A stretch of 64,000 nucleotides of DNA from Streptomyces sp. NBC_00425. GTDB lineage: Bacteria > Actinomycetota > Actinomycetes > Streptomycetales > Streptomycetaceae. The position numbers and the translations under genes were made by a program. Under the pieces are notes generated by a model. The model was not told the DNA's origin. It saw only the letters and a list, made by a program, of their open reading frames with translations, and did no database searches. Shown in pieces: positions 1 through 7,829 of this stretch; the stretch's first letter is position 1; each line of letters starts with the position of its first letter. The DNA lies in contig NZ_CP107928.1 in the NCBI RefSeq assembly GCF_036030735.1, forward strand, positions 6,944,001-7,008,000. The letters run 5' to 3'.

Positions 1-1
1 C

Positions 2-877
2 GGCATGGACTTCCGCCGCCAGGCGATCACCATGCTCGAGTCGATGGGCATCTCGGTCGAGTTCTCCCACCACGAGGGCGCCCCCGGCCAGCAGGAGATC
101 GACCTGCGCTACGCCGACGCGCTCTCCACGGCCGACAACATCATGACGTTCCGCCTGGTCATGAAGCAGGTCGCGCTGGAGCAGGGTGTCCAGGCGACCT
201 TCATGCCGAAGCCGTTCAGTGAGCACCCCGGCTCCGGCATGCACACCCACCTCTCCCTCTTCGAGGGCGACCGCAACGCGTTCTACGAGTCCGGCGCGGA
301 GTACCAGCTGTCCAAGGTCGGCCGGTCCTTCATCGCGGGCCTGCTGAAGCACGCCGCCGAGATCGCCGCCGTCACCAACCAGTGGGTCAACTCCTACAAG
401 CGCATCTGGGGCGGCTCCGAGCGCACCGCCGGCGCGGGCGGCGAGGCTCCGTCCTACATCTGCTGGGGCCACAACAACCGCTCCGCCCTGGTGCGCGTGC
501 CGATGTACAAGCCCGGCAAGACCGGCTCCGCGCGCATCGAGGTCCGCTCCCTCGACACCGGCGCCAACCCGTACCTGGCCTACGCCATGCTGCTCGCCGC
601 CGGCCTCAAGGGCGTCGAGGAGGGCTACGAGCTCCCGCCGGGCGCCGAGGACGACGTCTGGGCCCTGTCGGACGCCGAGCGTCGCGCCATGGGCATCGAG
701 CCGCTCCCGCAGAACCTCGGCGAGGCCCTGACCCTGATGGACCGCAGCGACCTCGTCGCCGAGACCCTGGGCGAGCACGTCTTCGACTTCTTCCTGCGCA
801 ACAAGCGCCAGGAGTGGGAGGAGTACCGCTCCGAGGTCACCGCCTTCGAGCTGCGGAAGAACCTGCCGGTGCTGTAG
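2..877 (+). CDS. glnA2: Glutamine synthetase-like protein GlnA2, C-terminal part (5' end outside window)
   Basis: This is the last 291 residues of a type I glutamine synthetase fold; the frame is open to the left edge. Seen are the ATP/metal segment FMPKPFSEHPGSGMH near residue 69, the NRSALVRVP loop and the RIEVRSLDTGANPYLAYAML segment. Where GlnA has the adenylylated tyrosine (DLYEL) this protein has DDVWAL, so a tryptophan occupies that position and GlnE is unlikely to modify it. By order next to glnE it matches GlnA2 of S. coelicolor (SCO2241) and M. tuberculosis. In Streptomyces the GlnA2-4 paralogues have been linked to gamma-glutamylation of polyamines or ethanolamine rather than ammonium assimilation; which substrate applies here is inference. 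Confidence 0.93.
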   Translation, partial: GMDFRRQAITMLESMGISVEFSHHEGAPGQQEIDLRYADALSTADNIMTFRLVMKQVALEQGVQATFMPKPFSEHPGSGMHTHLSLFEGDRNAFYESGAEYQLSKVGRSFIAGLLKHAAEIAAVTNQWVNSYKRIWGGSERTAGAGGEAPSYICWGHNNRSALVRVPMYKPGKTGSARIEVRSLDTGANPYLAYAMLLAAGLKGVEEGYELPPGAEDDVWALSDAERRAMGIEPLPQNLGEALTLMDRSDLVAETLGEHVFDFFLRNKRQEWEEYRSEVTAFELRKNLPVL

Positions 878-893
878 GGGCAGGCCGGGCGGT

Positions 894-941
894 GGTGCAG
901 CGCCGGCTGCACCGTGGAGGGCACGGCCGACCGCCGTGCCC
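894..941 (+). terminator. Tandem hairpins downstream of glnA2
   Basis: Two perfect stem-loops follow the glnA2 stop: an 8-bp stem (894-901 with 906-913) and a 9-bp stem (919-927 with 933-941). Neither has a clear U-tract, as is common in Streptomyces. They probably end glnA2 transcription. Confidence 0.6.
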
Positions 942-1184
942 TTCCTGCTGTGCCGGGCCCCGGGCCGCCGGTGGGCCGCCGCCGGGCATCGCACCCGCCC
1001 CACCGTGATGCCACCCCTTGCGTTCTGGGGTCGACATGACAGACTTACCATGCACACGTCATTATGTTGCCCCCTTTTGGGGCACTTTAGGGCGTTATTT
1101 CTTGTAGGGTTTGCTGTGATTGCGGCGCTGGACTTGTGGTAGCTCAACAGGGTCAAGCGGCAATATCCGCGCCTACTGTTGGTT
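942..1184. other. Intergenic stretch, lower GC, nothing recognised
   Basis: Together with the flanking hairpins this gene-free gap runs from 878 to 1232. The middle (about 1040-1160) is noticeably more A/T-rich than its surroundings. No ORF with coding-like third positions and no tRNA-like fold was found. Confidence 0.5.
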
Positions 1185-1216
1185 GGGTGGCGGGCTGCTC
1201 CAACAGCCCACCACCC
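1185..1216 (-). terminator. Hairpin downstream of the 42-residue membrane peptide gene
   Basis: A 13-position stem with a single C/A mismatch (1185-1197 with 1204-1216) starts 17 bases past the stop codon of the minus-strand gene at 1233. It is a likely terminator for that gene. Confidence 0.6.
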
Positions 1217-1232
1217 GGGGTGTGTGCTCTGG

Positions 1233-1361
1233 TTACCTGCTGGCCAGCAGGTAGGCGATCAGGGCCATGGCCCCTATCGTGAGGAGAATCACGATCAAGC
1301 GGACGGTCCGGTTGTCTTCTTCGATGGCCTTCCGGACCGTTCGCCAAAATTCGTCACCCAT
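1233..1361 (-). CDS. Small single-pass membrane protein, 42 residues, unknown function
   Basis: The ORF starts MGDEFWRTVRKAIEEDNRTV and continues with one hydrophobic helix at residues 22-40 (core RLIVILLTIGAMALIAYLLA), ending SR. The ATG is preceded by a strong purine-rich ribosome site (GGAGGGAGG, about 8 bases away), and a hairpin follows the stop, so it looks like a complete monocistronic gene. The N-terminal half is charged and amphipathic. No family is recognised. It sits alone, convergent with glnA2. Tail-anchored or membrane-tethered regulatory peptides have this shape, but function is not inferable from sequence. Confidence 0.7.
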   Translation of the reverse strand: MGDEFWRTVRKAIEEDNRTVRLIVILLTIGAMALIAYLLASR

Positions 1362-1800
1362 GAGCTACACCTCCCTCCTATGAGAGGTGCCTCAATCCTC
1401 CAGTTGCGCCCAGGGCAACTGCGCCTGTGGACTACGACCAAGTACCGCGGGGAACTTTGTCGTCAGTCTCCAGTGACGGAGCCTCAGAAACGCCGGATCG
1501 TCGCGTCCGCGACCTCGCGAAGAGGTCGTGCCCGAGCCATGCCGGACGGGTGGAGCCCGCCGGTAGCGCCACGAGTCGTGAAGGGCTCTGTCCGTTGCCC
1601 TCAACATGCTTGTTTCACGCAGGGGTTGGCCCGCCGGAGTTGTCATGGCCGAGGGCGACCGCCATGACGCGGCAGCACGTTCATTCCTGTCGATCCCCCG
1701 CCCATGCGCCCGGCGGGAGGCGCGATCCAGCCCTGGACGACACCCGCGACGCTGTGGATGAGCGGTGTGGGGCTTCGGGCGCACAGGTGCGTGAAGTCGC
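1362..1800. other. Intergenic region without a convincing gene
   Basis: Open frames exist on both strands here but lack ribosome sites, coding-like third-position bias and recognisable motifs. A short 7-bp hairpin lies at 1510-1528. The segment may hold the promoter of the small gene at 1233-1361, or decayed sequence I cannot identify. Confidence 0.5.
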
Positions 1801-1833
1801 CGCCGTCAGGGACCGTGATGGACCCTGACGGCG
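1801..1833 (-). terminator. Hairpin downstream of the UbiA-like membrane protein gene
   Basis: A perfect 11-bp stem (1801-1811 with 1823-1833) lies 55 bases past the stop of the minus-strand gene ending at 1888. It probably terminates that transcript. Confidence 0.6.
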
Positions 1834-1887
1834 TGCGTGGAGGACTGCGGGACGGCCTGCAGTGTTACGGCCGGTGGTTTCACTCCC

Positions 1888-3819
1888 TCACCGGATGGCA
1901 CGCCAGGTGTCCGGGCCGGTGACGGACTTGACCAGCCAGATCGTCAACTGGCGCGCACTCCTGAAGAGATCTGCCGCGAAATACTTGAGATCCCGGTAGG
2001 ACTGGTTGCGGAACATCAGGTAGGTGCCGGCCGTGGTCATCCAGGGGGCGAGCAGAAGCACGTAGTCCAGGACGTCTGTCCCGCTGATTCTCCCGAGCCC
2101 GCCGGCGAGCACGATGCCGGCGGCGGTCAGCAGCTGCACGGCGGCCCGGGCGGGGGTCCCGCCGGCAGCCGCCATGGCCGACGCCCCCGCCACGCCGGCG
2201 GCCGACACCCACCACACGGTCCCGGGGGCGGTCGTGTTTCCTGCCAGATGCACGGCGAGTGGTCCTCCGGCGGCCGCGGACACCCACAGGGCCAGATTCC
2301 ACGGCGCGAACAGCGCGCCCCGGCTCGCAAGGATCTTCACCTCACCGCAATTCAGGGCGGAAGGGGCCGCAGGGTGAGGATCGGGATGCGTACTGATCAC
2401 CGGACCTCGGACGTACCGCAGCAGGATGCCCAGATTGGGCTTTCCCCTCAGTTCCCTCCCCTGGTACCAGACCCCGCCGGCTGACGCGCGACAGTAACTG
2501 GTGGCTTCCAGAACCCAGGTCAGAAGGACGAACATGATGCCGAACGCGTACGAGAAGACCGTGCCTGTGTAGACGAGAGGATCACCCAGGGGAATTCCCG
2601 CCGCGTAGACTCCGACCAGGAAACGCAGCGCATATCCGGTTCCTACCGTCAGCCAGATCGCCTTGGCGAGGCGTGATCGCCCCCGGGGAGTCGTCGACGG
2701 GGCCTGCGACGACGTGCGAAGCAGTTCATAGAGCGCCGCCACGGCGAACACGGCCGCCAGGAAAACGAGCGTGAACGCGATTTCTCCCGTCGCGTACCCC
2801 AGGAGAACCGCTGTGACCACCCGGGCGAATGCGACCCCGAGGCTCCATCCGACGATGAAACGCAGTCTCCCCCGGTCGCCCGAATACGGCAGACGCAGCC
2901 GCGCCCGCGCTTGGGGATGGGCCGCGTCGGCGGCCACCCCCCGGATGTCGTTCCACTGATATCGCGCGGAGTACACGAGATACTCCGCGATCACCATGCA
3001 CGTCAGCAGCGTGGTCCAGTCGAACGGCGTCCCGCGAGAAGCTGAGACGGCGAGGAAGACAAGCGGGATGAACAGGAGCTTGCTCCAGTCCTCCGGCCTC
3101 GGGAAGACGAGGTAGGAGACGATGCCGCGCCCGGTGTTCGTCCCGCCGGCGGCATTGGTCAGCAGCGGCAGGGCGGATCTCGCCTGAAACTGCTGCGCGA
3201 CCCTGACGAAGGTCGTCCGGGCCCCGAGCGTGGCGCCCGCCACCTCCGAAGCGAGAAAGGCGAAGGCCACTCCGTACAGGAGAAGCATGGACAGCGTGTA
3301 GTAGCCGTCGAGCTTGACGGCTATGTACACGGTGAATCCGGCGAACACCAGGAAAGTGACCGACAGGACCAGGAACGACAGGACGCGGTATCCGGAACGC
3401 CCCCGGCGCATGGTGGTGACTTCGGTGATCAGCTCGAAATAGGAAGCCGGCCGGATGGGGGAGATGGACTGTAATTCCGTCAGCGGAATCTGGGCGTAGC
3501 CGCGGAGCTCTCGTTCGAGTGCCCGGATGTAATAGCTTCGAATGGAAGAGACCGCGCCCAGCAGTTGCAGGAAAGCCAGTGCCGCCAGTGGCACGGACGG
3601 CGCGGCAGCCAGAAAGAAATCCGGAACCCGCTTGCAGTCCTCTGCGTCGCTCAGCTGGCAGGTGTCGCTTACGATGGTGGCTATCACCGCAAGCAGCGCG
3701 ACGGCGATACTCGCCACCGCTGCCTGGATGTTGGAGAAGGTGCGCTCGTCGTCCCGCGCCATCTCGTAGTCCATCTTGAGGATGTCGAATCTGTTCGCGT
3801 CGTCGTTCGGGTCGGACAA
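1888..3819 (-). CDS. Polytopic membrane protein: N-terminal four-helix part fused to a UbiA-like half
   Basis: About 643 residues if started at the TTG at 3819, which has AGGGG eight bases upstream; the frame stays open to 4107 and the start is uncertain. Residues 1-200 carry helices at about 33-52, 68-92, 146-170 and 176-195 with a charged linker (ALERELR), an arrangement loosely like SLATT-type membrane domains. From about residue 231 the pattern changes to one resembling UbiA-type prenyltransferases: RPEDWSK at 241, then YQWNDIRGVAADAAHP at 287-302, matching the first Asp-rich NDxxxxxxD loop of decaprenyl-phosphate phosphoribosyltransferases. A clear second Asp-rich motif is not visible. 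The gene stands alone. A prenyl-transfer role is inference; the family may be inactive or repurposed. Confidence 0.7.
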   Translation of the reverse strand: MSDPNDDANRFDILKMDYEMARDDERTFSNIQAAVASIAVALLAVIATIVSDTCQLSDAEDCKRVPDFFLAAAPSVPLAALAFLQLLGAVSSIRSYYIRALERELRGYAQIPLTELQSISPIRPASYFELITEVTTMRRGRSGYRVLSFLVLSVTFLVFAGFTVYIAVKLDGYYTLSMLLLYGVAFAFLASEVAGATLGARTTFVRVAQQFQARSALPLLTNAAGGTNTGRGIVSYLVFPRPEDWSKLLFIPLVFLAVSASRGTPFDWTTLLTCMVIAEYLVYSARYQWNDIRGVAADAAHPQARARLRLPYSGDRGRLRFIVGWSLGVAFARVVTAVLLGYATGEIAFTLVFLAAVFAVAALYELLRTSSQAPSTTPRGRSRLAKAIWLTVGTGYALRFLVGVYAAGIPLGDPLVYTGTVFSYAFGIMFVLLTWVLEATSYCRASAGGVWYQGRELRGKPNLGILLRYVRGPVISTHPDPHPAAPSALNCGEVKILASRGALFAPWNLALWVSAAAGGPLAVHLAGNTTAPGTVWWVSAAGVAGASAMAAAGGTPARAAVQLLTAAGIVLAGGLGRISGTDVLDYVLLLAPWMTTAGTYLMFRNQSYRDLKYFAADLFRSARQLTIWLVKSVTGPDTWRAIR

Positions 3820-4021
3820 TCTGTGAGCCCCTGTGTTCGGTGACCTGAGCTGCCCGTCGACGGCCCAGGAAAGACTCCCCACCCCGGTCCCGATCACGGT
3901 CCCGGAGGCGGTTACTCGGTGCTTCGCCACCGAGGCCGGACAAGGGCCGACGGTCACATACCGTCGGCCCTTGCCGCACCCCCGGGCGGCCCGTTGGCTG
4001 CCCGGGGTTTCCGGCTCGGGG

Positions 4022-4456
4022 CTACTGTGCGGACAGTTTGGCCAGGACCTGGTGGAGTGGTTCCGTCTTGCGGCGGCGGTACTCCTGGACCGCCCAACCG
4101 TTGCCATCCGGGTCCTTGAAGTACATGAAGGTCGCGCCGTCCTGCGGGGCGAACTGCTGGGGTTCGGTGACGTCCAGCCCCCGCGCGGTCAGCTCCTCGT
4201 ACGCCGCCTTCGCGTCCGTCACGCAGAGCTGCATGCCGTGGTACGTGCCCGGTCGCGGGGTGCCCGTCGGGACCTGGAGGCCGTCCACCAGGGCGATCGA
4301 GCAGCCCGAACCGGGCGGGGTGAGCTGCACGATCCGTACGCCCTCCATCACCTCGCCGTCGAGATCGACGTGGAAGCCGACCTTGTCGCGGTAGAACTCC
4401 TTGGCCCGGTCCACGTCCGACACCGGCAGGAGGAGCACTTCGAGGGTCATGTCCAT
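4022..4456 (-). CDS. VOC (glyoxalase/bleomycin resistance) superfamily protein
   Basis: 144 residues. The start ATG at 4456 has GGGAG six bases upstream; an ATG further out lacks this. The sequence opens MTLEVLLLPVSDVDRAKEFY and shows the paired beta-alpha-beta-beta-beta modules of the family, with GSCSIALVDGL, GTYHGMQLCVTD and TFMYFKDPDGNGWAVQEY (the usual closing module with its metal-binding glutamate). Members act as dioxygenases, glyoxalases or drug-binding proteins; the substrate here cannot be told. It is convergent with the gene ending at 1888 in orientation but not in operon with it, and divergent from glnE. Confidence 0.85.
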   Translation of the reverse strand: MDMTLEVLLLPVSDVDRAKEFYRDKVGFHVDLDGEVMEGVRIVQLTPPGSGCSIALVDGLQVPTGTPRPGTYHGMQLCVTDAKAAYEELTARGLDVTEPQQFAPQDGATFMYFKDPDGNGWAVQEYRRRKTEPLHQVLAKLSAQ

Positions 4457-4606
4457 GGGTGACTCCCTTGTCGTCCCTGTGCGCGGCACCCGCAGGCGGT
4501 TGCGGCGCGCCTTTCCACACAGAACCCGAAACCGGGCCGGAGCGCCACCGTGAGGCGGGGGTTACGCTCGACTGCGGACGACCTTGATCGCACGAGGAGG
4601 CCTGGG

Positions 4607-7603
4607 ATGATGGCGCCGGGGCGCAGAAGCAGCACCTTCACTCGGCTGTTGCGGCACGGCTTCACCGACCCCTCCGCCGCCGAGCGGCTGCTGGACGGAC
4701 CCGAGCTGTCCCCGGTGCGCAACGACCCCTTTCTGCTGGAGGCGCTGGCCGCCACCGCCGACCCCGACCTCGCCCTGCACGGCCTCGTCGGGCTGGTGGA
4801 GGCCCAGTCCGGGCCCGCCGCGAGACGCGAACTGCTCGACACCCTGATCGCGGCCAAACCCCTGCGGGACCGGCTGCTGGGCGTGCTGGGGGCGTCCGCC
4901 GCCCTAGCCGACCACCTCGCCCGGCATCCGCGGGACTGGGAGGCGCTGGTCACCTACGAGCCGCGGGACCTGCACCCCGGCGTGGAGGAGTTCGAGCGCG
5001 GACTCGCCGAGGCGGCCGACCCGGTGTCGCTGCGCGTCTCCTACCGGCGCTGCCTGCTGTCGATCGCGGCCCGCGACGTGTGCGGGACGACCGACGTCGC
5101 CGAGACGGCCGCCGAGCTCGCCGACCTCGCCACCGCCACCCTGCGGGCCGCCCTCGGCCTGGCCCGCGCCGCCGCCCCCGACGATGCCGCGCTGTGCCGG
5201 CTCGCCGTGATCGCCATGGGCAAGTGCGGGGGCCACGAGCTGAACTACGTGTCCGACGTGGACGTCATCTTCGTGGGCGAGGCCGTCGAGGGGGCCGACG
5301 AGGCCAAGGCGCTGCGGGCCGCCACGAAACTCGCCTCGCACATGATGCGGATCTGCTCCGAGACCACCGTGGAAGGCTCCATCTGGCCCGTCGACGCCAA
5401 CCTGCGGCCCGAGGGGCGCAACGGCCCGCTGGTGCGGACCCTCAGCAGCCACCTCGCCTACTACCAGCGGTGGGCCAAGACCTGGGAGTTCCAGGCCCTG
5501 CTGAAGGCGCGGCCGGTGGCGGGGGACCTGGAGCTGGGCGCGGACTACGTCGCCGCCGTCGAGCCGATGGTGTGGAAGGCGGCCGAGCGGGAGAACTTCG
5601 TCGTCGACGTGCAGAACATGCGACGCAGGGTCGTCGAGAACATCCCGGTCTCCGAGGTCGAGCGCGAACTCAAGCTCGGGCCCGGCGGACTGCGGGACGT
5701 CGAGTTCGCCGTCCAGCTGCTGCAGCTGGTGCACGGGCGCGCCGACGGCTCGCTGCGCAGCGGAACCACGCTCGACGCCCTGCAGGCGCTCGCCACTGGC
5801 GGCTACATCGGACGTGCCGACGCGGTGCAGCTGGACGCCGCATACCGCTTCCTGCGTTCCATGGAGCACCGCATCCAGCTCTACCGGCTGCGGCGGACCC
5901 ATCTGGTCCCCGAGGACGAGACCGATCTGCGACGGCTCGGCCGCTCGCTGGGCCTGCGCACCGACCCGGTCCCCGAGCTGGGCCGGGAGTGGAAGCGGCA
6001 CGCGTCCGTCGTGCGACGGCTGCACGAGAAGCTGTTCTACCGGCCGCTGCTCGACGCGGTGGCCCAACTCGCCCCCGGCGAGACCCGGTTGAGTCCGGAG
6101 GCGGCCCGCGAACGGCTCGTCGCCCTCGGTTACGCCGATCCCGCCTCCGCACTGCGCCACCTGGAGGCGCTGGCCTCCGGCGTCTCCCGCAAGGCGGCCA
6201 TCCAACGCACCCTGCTGCCCGTCCTGTTGGGGTGGTTCGCCGACTCCGCCGACCCGGACGCCGGCCTGCTCAACTTCCGCAAGGTCTCCGACGCCCTGGG
6301 CAAGACCCCTTGGTATCTGCGGTTGTTGAGGGACGAGGGGGCCGCGGCGGAGAACCTCGCCCGGGTGCTGTCCGCCGGGCGGCTCGCCCCCGACCTGCTG
6401 ATGCGCGCACCGGAGGCGGTGGCACTGCTGGGCGACGGCGACGGCGGTGGTCTCGAGCCGCGCGGGCGCGCCCTGCTGGAACAGGAGATCCTCGCTGCGG
6501 TACGACGCGCCGACGGGGCTGTGCAGGCGGTCGCCGCCGCGCGCGGGGTCCGCCGGCGTGAGCTGTTCCGCATCGCCGCCGCGGACATCGTCGGCTCCTA
6601 CGGCACCGAGGCACAGCCCGTCGAGGCCGACCAGGGAGCTCTCGTGGACCTGGTCGGCGGCGCCGTGTCCGACCTCACCGCCGCCACGTTGTCCGGCACC
6701 CTGCGCGCCGTCGTCCGCGAGGGCTGGGGCGACACCCTCCCCACTCGTTTCGCCGTCATAGGCATGGGGCGCTTCGGCGGCCACGAACTGGGCTACGGCT
6801 CCGACGCGGACGTCCTGTTCGTCCATGAGCCCCGGGACGGCGTGGACGAGCGGGAAGCCGCCGAGGCCGCCAACAAGGTCGTCTCGGAGATGCGCAGGCT
6901 CCTGCAGATCCCCAGCGCCGACCCACCCCTGCTCGTCGACGCCGACCTGCGTCCGGAGGGCAAGTCCGGGCCGCTCGTGCGCACGGTGAAGTCCTACGCG
7001 GCCTACTACCGGCGATGGTCGCTGGTGTGGGAGTCGCAGGCGCTGCTGCGCGCCGAAGTCGTCGCGGGGGACGAGGAGTTGGGGAGCCGGTTCCTCGAAC
7101 TCGCCGACCCCCTGCGGTATCCGGCGGGCGGGCTGGCCGAGGAGGCCGTGCGGGAGATCCGGCGGCTGAAGGCCCGGATGGAGTCGGAGCGGCTGCCCCG
7201 GGGCGCCGACCCCAAGCTGCACACCAAGCTCGGCCCGGGCGGCCTGTCCGACGTCGAGTGGACCGTGCAGCTGATCCAGATGCGGCACGGCGCGACGCAT
7301 CCGGGGCTGCGCACCACCCGCACCCGGGCGGCGCTCACCGCCGCCCGCGACGCCGGCCTCATCCCGCAGGAGGAGGCGGCGACGCTGGACGAGGCGTGGG
7401 TGCTGGCCACGCGGGTGCGCAACGCGGTGATGCTGGTGCGCGGCCGCGCCGGCGACACGTTCCCCTCCGACCCGCGCGAGCTGGTCGCGGTGGGCCGGTA
7501 CCTCGGCTACGGCCCCGGGCGCGTCGGCGACATGCTCGACGACTACCGGCGCACCGCCCGCCGGGCCCGGACCGTGGTGGACGAACTGTTCTACGCGGGC
7601 TAG
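4607..7603 (+). CDS. glnE: Bifunctional glutamine synthetase adenylyltransferase/adenylyl-removing enzyme GlnE
   Basis: 998 residues, close to the usual actinobacterial length. The first of two adjacent ATGs lies six bases after GAGGAGG. Two nucleotidyltransferase domains are visible: GKCGGHELNYVSDVDVIF near residue 204 (de-adenylylating half) and GMGRFGGHELGYGSDADVLF near residue 719 (adenylylating half), each followed by the helical GlnD-type bundle with LGPGGLRDVEF and LGPGGLSDVEW. It attaches AMP to the regulatory tyrosine of GlnA, lowering activity when nitrogen is plentiful. GlnA (42905-44314) in this window keeps the target DLYEL; GlnA2 does not. Confidence 0.96.
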   Translation: MMAPGRRSSTFTRLLRHGFTDPSAAERLLDGPELSPVRNDPFLLEALAATADPDLALHGLVGLVEAQSGPAARRELLDTLIAAKPLRDRLLGVLGASAALADHLARHPRDWEALVTYEPRDLHPGVEEFERGLAEAADPVSLRVSYRRCLLSIAARDVCGTTDVAETAAELADLATATLRAALGLARAAAPDDAALCRLAVIAMGKCGGHELNYVSDVDVIFVGEAVEGADEAKALRAATKLASHMMRICSETTVEGSIWPVDANLRPEGRNGPLVRTLSSHLAYYQRWAKTWEFQALLKARPVAGDLELGADYVAAVEPMVWKAAERENFVVDVQNMRRRVVENIPVSEVERELKLGPGGLRDVEFAVQLLQLVHGRADGSLRSGTTLDALQALATGGYIGRADAVQLDAAYRFLRSMEHRIQLYRLRRTHLVPEDETDLRRLGRSLGLRTDPVPELGREWKRHASVVRRLHEKLFYRPLLDAVAQLAPGETRLSPEAARERLVALGYADPASALRHLEALASGVSRKAAIQRTLLPVLLGWFADSADPDAGLLNFRKVSDALGKTPWYLRLLRDEGAAAENLARVLSAGRLAPDLLMRAPEAVALLGDGDGGGLEPRGRALLEQEILAAVRRADGAVQAVAAARGVRRRELFRIAAADIVGSYGTEAQPVEADQGALVDLVGGAVSDLTAATLSGTLRAVVREGWGDTLPTRFAVIGMGRFGGHELGYGSDADVLFVHEPRDGVDEREAAEAANKVVSEMRRLLQIPSADPPLLVDADLRPEGKSGPLVRTVKSYAAYYRRWSLVWESQALLRAEVVAGDEELGSRFLELADPLRYPAGGLAEEAVREIRRLKARMESERLPRGADPKLHTKLGPGGLSDVEWTVQLIQMRHGATHPGLRTTRTRAALTAARDAGLIPQEEAATLDEAWVLATRVRNAVMLVRGRAGDTFPSDPRELVAVGRYLGYGPGRVGDMLDDYRRTARRARTVVDELFYAG

Positions 7604-7616
7604 CGCGGCTCCGGCC

Positions 7617-7641
7617 GACCCCGTGGGCAGCTTGCGGGGTC
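7617..7641 (+). terminator. Weak hairpin after glnE
   Basis: A 7-bp stem (7617-7623 with 7635-7641) begins 14 bases past the glnE stop, and a second 8-bp stem pairs 7682-7689 with 7703-7710. Either could end the glnE transcript. Confidence 0.4.
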
Positions 7642-7829
7642 CGGGTCGGTGTGTCGGGTCGGGGGTCGGGAACGGGGGCGCCGGGTCGCTCGCGCCGGTG
7701 ACGCGACCCGCTCGCGGGCATCACCGGCGGGGGCGCCGCGCTGCTCCCCAGCGGTTCGCGAGGGGCGCGTTCGGCGACTTTATGAGCTGCTGGACGACGG
7801 CAGGGGCGGGCGGGGGCGACGGGCCGGGC

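Noticed and set aside
382..1008. Long open frames antisense or out of frame to real genes, for example 382-1008, 5080-6561, 14086-15726, 57970-59970
   Set aside because: They are Arg/Ala/Pro/Gly-rich shadows produced by the third-position G/C bias of the true genes and lack ribosome sites and family motifs.
1040..1232. tRNA or small structured RNA in the A/T-richer gap after glnA2
   Set aside because: No cloverleaf or conserved RNA fold could be drawn; only the hairpin at 1185-1216 is clear.
1392..1784. Reverse frame of 130 codons in the accessory patch, possible transposase remnant
   Set aside because: No transposase motif, terminal repeat or target duplication is visible.
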